From JARYLZ01 sp964388275 (GTDB lineage: Bacteria; Bacteroidota; Ignavibacteria; SZUA-365): DNA of 64,000 bases. The stretch is taken from positions 62,001 to 126,000 of the forward strand of contig CAYLZD010000002.1 in assembly GCA_964388275.1 (NCBI GenBank), read 5' to 3'. A program made the position numbers and the translations under genes. The notes below the pieces were generated by a model. It was not told where the DNA came from, did no database searches, and was given only the letters and a program-made list of their open reading frames with translations. Positions 35,422 to 42,556 of this stretch are shown piece after piece (within the stretch, counting starts at the first letter, position 1; each line of letters begins with the position of its first letter).

Positions 35422-36399
35422 TCATTCCCGCCTTTCAACGGGTCCGGCGGAATACAACGGCACGTTGAATACATACGGAGTCGCGAAGGATCGAAGCTTC
35501 CTGTCCGGCATTCTAATCCGCACGACAAGCCGGCCTCCCTCTATGCTGCAACGCGTGTAATGGAACCATCGCCTGGGACTTTGAATCGGGAAAAGGTCCC
35601 TGTACAGCTGCTTCTCCCCTGTGTGCAGCGGTTGCAACAGACCGCCGCCGCCGCCGCTCACCAGGAAGTCCTTGCCTCTCATCCTGAAGTGTTCGCAGGC
35701 GTGCGCATGACCGCTGATGAACAACCCGGCTTTGCGCGAGGCGATGTATGCGGGCACGAAACGGCGCCGGACTTCGGCGTCCGGCGATACCACCTTGCTG
35801 TTCGTATAGGGCGCATGATGCGCTCCCACAATAACCACTGTGACGGAGGGATCGGCGTCCAGAGCTATTAATGTCGATTCGTACCAGCGCTGCTGCCGCG
35901 CGAGCTCCTCCTTGGAAAGCCGGCTGAAGTTTGAATTGAGAAGGAGCACGGCGACGGCGCCGACGCGCGCCTGATACCAAGACGGTTCGCACCATGGGAA
36001 AGCGCTCAGGAAATTGCTTTTGCCCTTTCCTGCGAAAAGCATGTAATCATGGTTGCCGAATATCGGGTACAGCGGCAGGCGCGCCGCCCTGAGCTTCGCG
36101 AACTCCGTGTCCATCTCCCTCCACGCGCTTGAACTGGAGCCCAATCCCGTTATATCCCCGAGATGAAACACCGCGGCGGCTTCCCGTTCCGCGGCCATCG
36201 CCGTGAAGACGGCGGCCCGCGCAGTCTCGTTGTCGTCCGTCTTAAGCACGAGCGACTCCAACCACATGGGCGTCTGAGTATCGGCGACGAATAAAAGCGC
36301 CGCATCGCCGTCAACCGGGCGCGGCGTCGGCTGCGCCGTTGCGATGCCGACAGCGAAAATCAGCTTTAGGAGAATGGATCTGATGCATATCTTCCGCAT
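35422..36399 (-). CDS. Secreted calcineurin-like metallophosphoesterase
   Basis: A 325-residue protein with a signal peptide (about 1-22, cleavage near ATAQ). Phosphoesterase motifs run in order: FVADTQ (first Asp; the usual D-x-H is D-x-Q), HLGDITG, FGNHDYML, VGAHHAPYTN and SGHAHACEHF. Two metals are expected to bind, but the first motif lacks its His, which is also seen in the purple acid phosphatase-like part of the family. The C-terminal ~60 residues are beta-rich (RWFHYTRCSIEGGRLVVRIR). It would hydrolyse phosphomono- or diesters in the periplasm or outside. Substrate unknown. Confidence 0.85.
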   Translation of the reverse strand: MRKICIRSILLKLIFAVGIATAQPTPRPVDGDAALLFVADTQTPMWLESLVLKTDDNETARAAVFTAMAAEREAAAVFHLGDITGLGSSSSAWREMDTEFAKLRAARLPLYPIFGNHDYMLFAGKGKSNFLSAFPWCEPSWYQARVGAVAVLLLNSNFSRLSKEELARQQRWYESTLIALDADPSVTVVIVGAHHAPYTNSKVVSPDAEVRRRFVPAYIASRKAGLFISGHAHACEHFRMRGKDFLVSGGGGGLLQPLHTGEKQLYRDLFPIQSPRRWFHYTRCSIEGGRLVVRIRMPDRKLRSFATPYVFNVPLYSAGPVERRE

Positions 36400-36622
36400 A
36401 CACGCGTCATATTACCGACGCGGCCGATACCGATCAAGCCCTGTCATCGGACCGGCGCGATGCATGTCCCGGCTGCGCTTCGGATCATCGGGGGATCGAA
36501 ACCGGGATATCGGAACACGCGCCGACTTGAGATTGGCCTTGCGGCGCGCCATATTATCGGCATCGGGCGCCGCCTCGCGACCGCAAGGTCCGCGGCGAAC
36601 AACATAGATCGGAGAATACTCC

Positions 36623-36970
36623 ATGCATGAATTATCCATCGCCGAGAGCATAGTTGAAATCATCGGTCAATACGTGAAGCCCGGCGAACTGCGTCTGGTG
36701 GAAACCGTGCATCTGCGCATAGGCGCGCAGTCGGGAGTGTCCGCGGAGGCGCTGGACTTCGGCTTCGAGGCCATCACGGACGACACCCCGCTCAGGGATG
36801 CGCGCCTCGTCATCGAGGAGATTCCCTACACATTGCGCTGCGAGGATTGCCGCGCGGATTTCACCGGCGAAAACGGCCTAGCCGTTTGCCCGCGTTGCGG
36901 CGGACTCCGCTGTACGCCGCTGTCGGGGATGGAAATGAACATCGTGGAAATCGAGTTGAAGGAGCCGTGA
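36623..36970 (+). CDS. hypA: Hydrogenase/urease nickel-insertion protein HypA
   Basis: A 115-residue protein of standard HypA length. Met1-His2-Glu3 forms the nickel site (MHELSIAESI). The zinc site has two CxxC pairs, CEDC and CPRC, about 22 residues apart. HypA delivers nickel with HypB during [NiFe]-hydrogenase maturation. The start has GGAGA seven bases upstream. No hydrogenase, hypB-F or urease gene is in the window, so it stands alone between unrelated genes. TATTAT at 36552 with TTGAGA 19 bases before it is a possible promoter, but the spacing is long. The operon partners may lie elsewhere on the genome. Confidence 0.93.
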   Translation: MHELSIAESIVEIIGQYVKPGELRLVETVHLRIGAQSGVSAEALDFGFEAITDDTPLRDARLVIEEIPYTLRCEDCRADFTGENGLAVCPRCGGLRCTPLSGMEMNIVEIELKEP

Positions 36971-37364
36971 CGGACGACGGGCCGTCGGCGAACGGCGCTC
37001 TCCCGAAAAAGCAACTTCAGTTATTGATCTTTTATGCTCTTCTTTCTATCTTCGTTCGGACTTGGAACTCGTTTGTCCGGCTTTAGTCCCGGTTTTTACC
37101 GACCGATCCGCTTAATGCGCTGCAACAAACGCCGCATCTGCAGCGAGTAACACAACCAAAATCTGAATCCATCTTCGCAATCCGACGGCATGCGCCGGCG
37201 GGTGCGATGCATCCGTCACGACGATTCCCGCCGTTTACCTCGGGCGCTTCCGGCAGCGGCATGAGCTCACGCATCCGCTTCCGCGGCCCAAATATAAGTA
37301 TAACAGGACCTTCAAGTCGTGTATTTCATCAAAATATACCCAACCGCCAAGCCATGGAGTAAAC
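36971..37364 (+). other. Intergenic region after hypA
   Basis: 394 bases with no convincing gene. The first part has CGACG-GGC-CGTCG (36975-36987), a small hairpin with no T-run that might help end hypA. The last 80 bases are AT-rich (ATATAAGTATAAC at 37292-37304) and probably hold the promoter of the next gene. GGAG lies five bases before its ATG. No RNA gene was recognised. Confidence 0.5.
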
Positions 37365-39077
37365 ATGAAAATTCACTTCCTCCTCCTGTCAGGTCTCCTC
37401 GCTCACTTCTCCGTTTCATCCGCCCAGGACATCGAAGCCAAACTCCCGGGATCCACCGGCACACAGGGATTCACGGTCAAGGACAATTCCGGCACATCTC
37501 TGTTCACCGTCCGCGGCGATGGGAAGGTCGGAATCAACAGGGTGGCGCCGACCGCCGACCTGCACATAGACGGTGTGAACGGCCTGCTCGTGCAAGGCGG
37601 AAGCACGACGCAGGGAGTTATTCCGGCGAGCGGCCAGGGACCGCGCCTGATGTGGTACTCGAAGAAAAGGGCGTTTCGCGTTGGAGAGGTGACGGGAGTG
37701 CAATGGAACGATACTGAAATCGGTCCTTACTCTTCCGCATTGGGTTATAACACAACGGCTAGCGGTAGTTACTCTACAGCATTGGGCCGGTCGACCATAG
37801 CCGACGGTTATGACGCAACCGCAGTAGGAAGAGAGACTACAGCCAGCGGAAGCGCTTCATTTGCTGCGGGATTCAAGACAACGGCGAGTGGGGCGAATTC
37901 CACTGCGATAGGCCGTGAAACTACCGCGTCCGGCGAGGGTTCATTCGCGTCAGGCAGTCATACCACCGCCGACGGAACATCTTGTACGGCGATGGGAGCA
38001 GGCGCATCAGCCAGCGGTTACTGGTCGACCGCTTTGGGCGAATCGACAACCGCAAATGCTCAGGCTTCGACAGCTATGGGCCATACAACGACGGCAAGCG
38101 CCGTCGCCTCCACTTCCATGGGATGGTACACGGCTGCGACTGGAGGGTGCTCCACTTCCATGGGCATATACACGACTGCCGCGGCATACGGATCCACAGC
38201 AATAGGCCGGAATAACGTCGGCGGAGGAAATCCGAACAATTGGGTTGCCACAGATCCGCTATTTGAGATCGGCATTGGCTCAGCCAGTACATATCGCGCC
38301 AACGCACTCACCGTTCTCAAGAACGGCAACATAGGCGTGAATATGGCCGACCCTGCCGCAAAGCTTCACGTTAAAGGTTCGTTCGGATCCGATGCCGTCA
38401 TATGGGTACAGCCGACTCTCTGGAGCGCAGCCGGGCATTACGGTGAAATCCGCCTTGGTGACAACAATCACTATATCAGAGGCGAGTACTCCACCGGCAT
38501 GACGCTCTTCGACGTAAACAAATTCCAGTTCCTCGGCGGGAACGTCGGCATCGCCACCGCCTCGCCCTCCTACAACCTGCACGTAAACGGCACGGCCGGC
38601 AAACCGGGCGGCGGATCCTGGTCGGTCGCATCCGACCTGCGCCTCAAAAATGTGGACGGTCCGTACAATCGCGGCCTGGAAGACCTGCTCAGACTCCGGC
38701 CGATACGCTTCCATTACAAGGAGGGGAATCCGAGGGGACTCCCGGGCACGGACGAGGAAATCGGCTTCGTGGCCCAGGAAGCCCGCGAGGCATTCCCGGA
38801 GAGCGTGAGCGAGAACGCCGACGGTTATCTGGATTTCAACATGCACACGGTGAACGTGGCGCTGGTCAACGCCGTGAAGGAACTCAAGGAGCAGCTCGAC
38901 GCGGAACGCGAACGTAATGCGGCTCTAGAGCAAAGCGTGTCCGCGCTCGGCGCTCGCGCCGAGTTGCTCGAGAAGGGACTTCAGGAACTGCGCGACGAAC
39001 TGAAATCCGTGAGGGACGAAGTCGCACACGATAGATTGGAGGACGCGCGCATTAAAACGGCGCATTATTCCAGGTGA
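37365..39077 (+). CDS. Secreted YadA-head repeat protein with S74 intramolecular chaperone domain
   Basis: A 570-residue protein with a signal peptide (about 1-20). Residues 121-283 are about eleven copies of a 14-residue YadA-head repeat (pattern A-x-G-x-x-T-T-A-S-G-x-x-S-T), the left-handed trimeric beta-roll of trimeric autotransporter adhesins. Two GNIGV/GNVGI strands with LHVxG follow (320-411), as in phage tail fibres. The C-terminus is the peptidase S74 domain: ASDLRLKNVDG gives the Ser423/Lys428 dyad with the known five-residue spacing, then RPIRFHYKEG and GFVAQEAREAFP. A coiled coil (505-555) ends the chain. S74 domains trimerise and cut themselves off. A fibre displayed on or released from the cell is expected. 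No T9SS tail or autotransporter barrel is present. Confidence 0.88.
   Translation: MKIHFLLLSGLLAHFSVSSAQDIEAKLPGSTGTQGFTVKDNSGTSLFTVRGDGKVGINRVAPTADLHIDGVNGLLVQGGSTTQGVIPASGQGPRLMWYSKKRAFRVGEVTGVQWNDTEIGPYSSALGYNTTASGSYSTALGRSTIADGYDATAVGRETTASGSASFAAGFKTTASGANSTAIGRETTASGEGSFASGSHTTADGTSCTAMGAGASASGYWSTALGESTTANAQASTAMGHTTTASAVASTSMGWYTAATGGCSTSMGIYTTAAAYGSTAIGRNNVGGGNPNNWVATDPLFEIGIGSASTYRANALTVLKNGNIGVNMADPAAKLHVKGSFGSDAVIWVQPTLWSAAGHYGEIRLGDNNHYIRGEYSTGMTLFDVNKFQFLGGNVGIATASPSYNLHVNGTAGKPGGGSWSVASDLRLKNVDGPYNRGLEDLLRLRPIRFHYKEGNPRGLPGTDEEIGFVAQEAREAFPESVSENADGYLDFNMHTVNVALVNAVKELKEQLDAERERNAALEQSVSALGARAELLEKGLQELRDELKSVRDEVAHDRLEDARIKTAHYSR
37725..38213 (+). repeat. Coding tandem repeat, YadA head units
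   Basis: About eleven degenerate 42-base units encode residues 121-283 of the S74 protein. The stretch is visibly richer in A and T than its flanks and uses rarer codons (tct, gca, aca). Units are diverged at DNA level, so recent expansion is not indicated. Confidence 0.8.
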
Positions 39078-39110
39078 TATACATTCAAATCCATAAGTCC
39101 AGGCACTGTA

Positions 39111-39899
39111 ATGAAATACGCGTTCACACTCGCCTTCCTGTTGTTAATGGCGCCGCAGATCACGCAGGCGCAACGGGGAAACATGGTCATTCCATCCGGC
39201 GCGCTGATCGAAGTGCCGAACGGCGCGCAGATTTGCGCGGATACGATATTTGCCAACAACCCGGGCTACGGCACACTGACACTCGCAAACAGCAACGGTC
39301 TGTGCGCCGGTTCAATAATTGTTCCGGTCGAATTCCTGAGCTTCTCGGCGACCGCCTCCGGAAGCGTCGTCACGCTTCACTGGCGCACTTCCCGGGAGAG
39401 CGGTTGCGCCGGCTTCGAAGTGCAGCGCGGCCTCGAAAACCGGCCGCAATGGACGGCCGTTGGTTTCGTCGAAAGCAAGGGCGCGTCTTCCTCAGAGCAG
39501 ACCTATGCGTTCGACGACGTTCTCGCGCCGGGAATGCCCGCCGTCCCGCTGCTGCGCTACCGGCTGAAGCAGCTCGACTTCGACGGCTCGGTCATGTATT
39601 CACCTGTGCTTGAAGTGCGATTGAACTCAGCGCCGGGAAAGCTGGATTTGCATATATATCCGAATCCGGCAACCGGTCTCCTCCAAGCGAGTTCCGATCT
39701 GCCCGACGGCGCGCCGGCCAGAATCGCGATTTATTCTCCGGCGGGAGAGGAGGTCATGTCTTGCGCGGTAAGCGGACCGTCAGGCGGAAGCGGTCATTCG
39801 CTGAGTCTGGACCTGACATCCATGCCTCCGGGGCATTACCTCATCGAACTGCTCGCCGGAACATCGCGCATCGTCAGGCGCTTCGTGCTGGCGAGGTAA
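39111..39899 (+). CDS. Secreted protein with type IX secretion C-terminal sorting domain
   Basis: A 262-residue protein with signal peptide (about 1-20, cleavage at TQAQ). The N-terminal half (GNMVIPSGALIEVPNGAQICADTIFAN) is a short beta-solenoid-like segment. The middle VEFLSFSATASGSVVTLHWRTSRESGCAGFEVQR is the same module found in the cargo at 21199. The C-terminal ~75 residues are the sorting domain: YPNP at about 183, IYSPAGEEV, and MPPGHYLIELLAGTSRIVRRFVLAR-type strands. It starts 33 bases after the S74 protein gene, so both may be one operon. A strong hairpin follows at 39938. Its likely job is structural or accessory to the fibre; no catalytic motif. Confidence 0.85.
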   Translation: MKYAFTLAFLLLMAPQITQAQRGNMVIPSGALIEVPNGAQICADTIFANNPGYGTLTLANSNGLCAGSIIVPVEFLSFSATASGSVVTLHWRTSRESGCAGFEVQRGLENRPQWTAVGFVESKGASSSEQTYAFDDVLAPGMPAVPLLRYRLKQLDFDGSVMYSPVLEVRLNSAPGKLDLHIYPNPATGLLQASSDLPDGAPARIAIYSPAGEEVMSCAVSGPSGGSGHSLSLDLTSMPPGHYLIELLAGTSRIVRRFVLAR

Positions 39900-39937
39900 T
39901 ACTCATGGTGGAGAGACGAATGGTATCAGCCACAAAA

Positions 39938-39974
39938 GGCACAAGGAGCACAAAATATTTGTGCTCTTTGTGCT
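39938..39974. terminator. Long palindrome between convergent genes
   Basis: Arms 39938-39954 and 39958-39974 pair over 17 bases with only two G-U pairs and a 3-base loop (ATA). It lies between the T9SS cargo stop and the ybaK stop. The arms are built from GCACAA-type units, so it might be a dispersed palindromic element as well as a bidirectional terminator. Confidence 0.65.
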
Positions 39975-40053
39975 TCTTGAGGCAATTAATTCAACTTTCC
40001 CGGCAGCCGCTGTGTGAAACCGAATCGGGCGTGGAAAGGATATTAAATCGAAT

Positions 40054-40518
40054 TCACAGCAGCTCCGCCCATTCGGCATGACCGGCGCTTCGCAGATCAT
40101 CGGGCGCCAGCAGAATCTGCAAGCCCCTAATGCCCGCGCTGACGTAAACCGCATTGAAGAGCCGGGCGGTTTCTTCTATCCAGGTCGGGTATTGCTTTTT
40201 CATCGCCAGCGGCGAACAGCCGCCCCTGATGTAACCGGTAAGCGGGGTCAATTCCCGCAGATGTATCAGCTCCACGCTTTTATTTCCGCTTGCCGTGGCG
40301 GCCTTTTTCAGGTTCAGCTCCAGAGGGCCGGGTATGACGAACACGCAGACGCCCGTCCGGTCGCCGCGGGCGACCAGCGTCTTGAACACGCTGTCGGGGT
40401 CGGCGCCGAGTTTTTCCGCCACGGAAACGGCGTCGAGCTTTTCCTCGTCCACTTCATACCCGGCGGTCTCGTAGGAAACACCGAGCTTGTCGAGCAGTCT
40501 GAGCGCGTTGGTTTTCAT
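40054..40518 (-). CDS. ybaK: YbaK-type aminoacyl-tRNA deacylase
   Basis: A 154-residue protein of the YbaK/EbsC family. Landmarks are VSYETAGYEVDEEKLDAVSVAEKLG, the catalytic-lysine region SVFKTLVARGD, VFVIPGPLELNLKKAATASG, and the GYIRGGCSPLAMKK glycine-rich loop. YbaK hydrolyses Cys-tRNA(Pro) made by error of prolyl-tRNA synthetase, in the cytoplasm. The length matches the family. It is the last gene before a large palindrome and lies 112 bases downstream of pckA on the same strand. High confidence in family; which misacylated tRNA it prefers is by homology. Confidence 0.93.
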   Translation of the reverse strand: MKTNALRLLDKLGVSYETAGYEVDEEKLDAVSVAEKLGADPDSVFKTLVARGDRTGVCVFVIPGPLELNLKKAATASGNKSVELIHLRELTPLTGYIRGGCSPLAMKKQYPTWIEETARLFNAVYVSAGIRGLQILLAPDDLRSAGHAEWAELL

Positions 40519-40630
40519 CGCCTCGGCAAAGGGATGCGGGAGCGGAATTGCCGCCCCCGGTTACACGTCGAGCACGTCAAATGAACCGCGGCCGACGAAC
40601 GAAATTCATCATTCCGCAAACATCATTTCC

Positions 40631-42478
40631 TCAGCGCCATCTCCACACTCCCGGTTTGCGCGGCCGCGCGACGGGTTCGTCGCTCTTTACAATCACGCGC
40701 GGTTCGGGAGCGGCGGACGGCTGGAACGATGAGGAAACGGGGACGGATGCCGGCCGCTTCTCTCCCATCGCCCTGAAACCGCGCTCAGCCGCGGCAATGA
40801 TATCCGGACGCAGACCTTCGCGGGCGACTTCCTCCATGAATGCGCGCCGTCCCTGAATCAGGTCCTTCACATAATAATCTATCTGCTCGGGGCTGTAGAG
40901 CTTGCGCGGATTCCATTCGTCCAGGGGGCGTCCATCGGCTTCAACTATCTCGAGGGTGCCCAGCGCGCCTTTTTCATACTTGTTGGTGCCGCGCAGGTCC
41001 CCGCGCTGTATGGCCGCCATCAAATCCAGCGGCACGCGCTCCGTCTTGCGTATCAGCTTCTTTACCTGCTTGCCGTTTTCCTCGTGTGTCTCTATGATCT
41101 CTCCCATGCCGCCGGTGTTGTAAATCATGAAGTGGACTTTGCCCGGGTAGCGGGACGCGAGTTTCATGGCGATATCGTAGAAACGGTTCACCTTGCGCGC
41201 CCGGCTGCCGATGATGAAATCGTCGGTGCCGACAATGCGCACGGATTCGCCGGCTTTCAACGGATTGGCCGCGAAACTCAGAGTGCTTTCGCCGAAAAGA
41301 TAGGCAAGAGCGCCCTGTTCAGGCGTAAGTTTCTGGGCGAAAGGCATGATCGTGTTACGCCGGGTAATGAAGGCGAAGATGAGCCCGTCCATCTGGTCCA
41401 GCGGCGGCAGGTTGATGGAAGGCGACATGATGGAGAGAAGTTTCCCGTCGCGCTCCACGGCCAGTTTGTCCTTGCGGATGACGGCCCTGCCGTTGCCGCA
41501 CATGCTCTCGTCCAGCCAGTGGATTTTTCCGTCGGCCGTCACCATCACGTTTTCTATCAGGGCGCTCTTGTGCGTGAGCGCGTGCCACATGGCTTCCTGC
41601 TGTTCCTTGACTATGTCGGTTTTCACGTAATAGTTGGCTTCGCTACCGTACGCCGAGCCGTCGTCCTTCAGGAAGCATATGTCGTCCTGCGACACGTAGG
41701 TCATTTCGCCGCGCTTGTGGTCCATCATGAGCTGATGGCAGCTCCAGGTGGACTTGCCGGTCGCGGTCATGCCGAAGAGTATCACGCCGAACTTCTTCAG
41801 TTGATCCGTGCGCGCGTCGCGCGCAATCACCATCTTGCTCCCCGCGTGCAGGCCCAGCATGCCCTGCTCGTCCGCCAGCCACATCGCCTGACGGAGGAAA
41901 CCCTTCTTGTCCTCCCCGAGATAATCCGATCCGAGGCAGATATTGAGATTGTGATCCGGCATCGTGAGTATCTGCTGCCGGGTCAGATGCTCCTCGGGAA
42001 TGTGTATCATGGTGATGGCGGGACCCGGCCGGCCGGCTGGATCATGGAGCAGGCTGGCCCACATGTATGCGAGGCGGACGTTGCGCGGATCCTTCACGCT
42101 TACATACAGCGTGCACATCGGATTGAATTCGCTGTTGTTCCCCATCTGCCGGGTTATCTTCACGAATGGCAGCGTGCGCATCCAGGTGAGCACTTTCTTG
42201 AGTTCGTCCGGCGCGCCCTTGATGATCTTCTCCTGCTCGGGACTGATGTTCGGCAGGCGGATGCGTTCGGATCCCAGGTAAACGGTCTTCGCGGCCAAAC
42301 GCGAGCTCTGGAACGAATGCCATACATGCGATCCGTTCTCCGTTTTCTGTGCGAACTCCCTCGCGCGGGATTCCAGCCATTTGAGATCCACCTCGCGGAT
42401 GTTCGGACCTTTCAGCGCTTCCTGAAGTTCCTTGTAGAACTGGTCGTAGTAAGGGACGTCGAATATGTCTTTGGCCAT
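40631..42478 (-). CDS. pckA: ATP-type phosphoenolpyruvate carboxykinase family protein (divergent)
   Basis: A 615-residue protein. The P-loop is GMTATGKST (236-244), compared with GLSGTGKTT in standard enzymes. Other recognisable blocks are HVWHSFQSS (51-59), VSQDDICFL, IHWLDESMCGNGRAVI and SRARKVNRFYD. PEPCK converts oxaloacetate to PEP with release of CO2, the first committed step of gluconeogenesis. The protein is ~75 residues longer than the usual ATP-PEPCK, including a proline-rich basic tail from about 575, and several core motifs differ, so activity deserves testing. It lies 78 bases downstream of the aminotransferase fusion gene, and its leader is a tandem repeat that ends 8 bases before the ATG. 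No other PEPCK is in the window. Confidence 0.8.
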   Translation of the reverse strand: MAKDIFDVPYYDQFYKELQEALKGPNIREVDLKWLESRAREFAQKTENGSHVWHSFQSSRLAAKTVYLGSERIRLPNISPEQEKIIKGAPDELKKVLTWMRTLPFVKITRQMGNNSEFNPMCTLYVSVKDPRNVRLAYMWASLLHDPAGRPGPAITMIHIPEEHLTRQQILTMPDHNLNICLGSDYLGEDKKGFLRQAMWLADEQGMLGLHAGSKMVIARDARTDQLKKFGVILFGMTATGKSTWSCHQLMMDHKRGEMTYVSQDDICFLKDDGSAYGSEANYYVKTDIVKEQQEAMWHALTHKSALIENVMVTADGKIHWLDESMCGNGRAVIRKDKLAVERDGKLLSIMSPSINLPPLDQMDGLIFAFITRRNTIMPFAQKLTPEQGALAYLFGESTLSFAANPLKAGESVRIVGTDDFIIGSRARKVNRFYDIAMKLASRYPGKVHFMIYNTGGMGEIIETHEENGKQVKKLIRKTERVPLDLMAAIQRGDLRGTNKYEKGALGTLEIVEADGRPLDEWNPRKLYSPEQIDYYVKDLIQGRRAFMEEVAREGLRPDIIAAAERGFRAMGEKRPASVPVSSSFQPSAAPEPRVIVKSDEPVARPRKPGVWRWR

Positions 42479-42486
42479 GGCTGAAT

Positions 42487-42521
42487 GGGTAAAGTGTAAA
42501 GGGTGAAGGGTGAAGGGTGAA
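42487..42521. repeat. Heptanucleotide tandem repeat in pckA leader
   Basis: Five contiguous 7-base units: GGGTAAA, GTGTAAA, then three exact GGGTGAA copies, ending 8 bases before the pckA ATG (minus strand). A GC palindrome GGGGCGCGCGGCCCC follows at 42523. The repeat occupies the position of the ribosome-binding site. Confidence 0.8.
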
Positions 42522-42556
42522 TGGGGCGCGCGGCCCCGGGTCCTCGCTCCCTGGCC

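Noticed and set aside
41084..42484. 466-codon open frame on the plus strand
   Set aside because: It lies entirely antisense to pckA; long antisense frames are common in GC-rich coding DNA. No domain or start signal.
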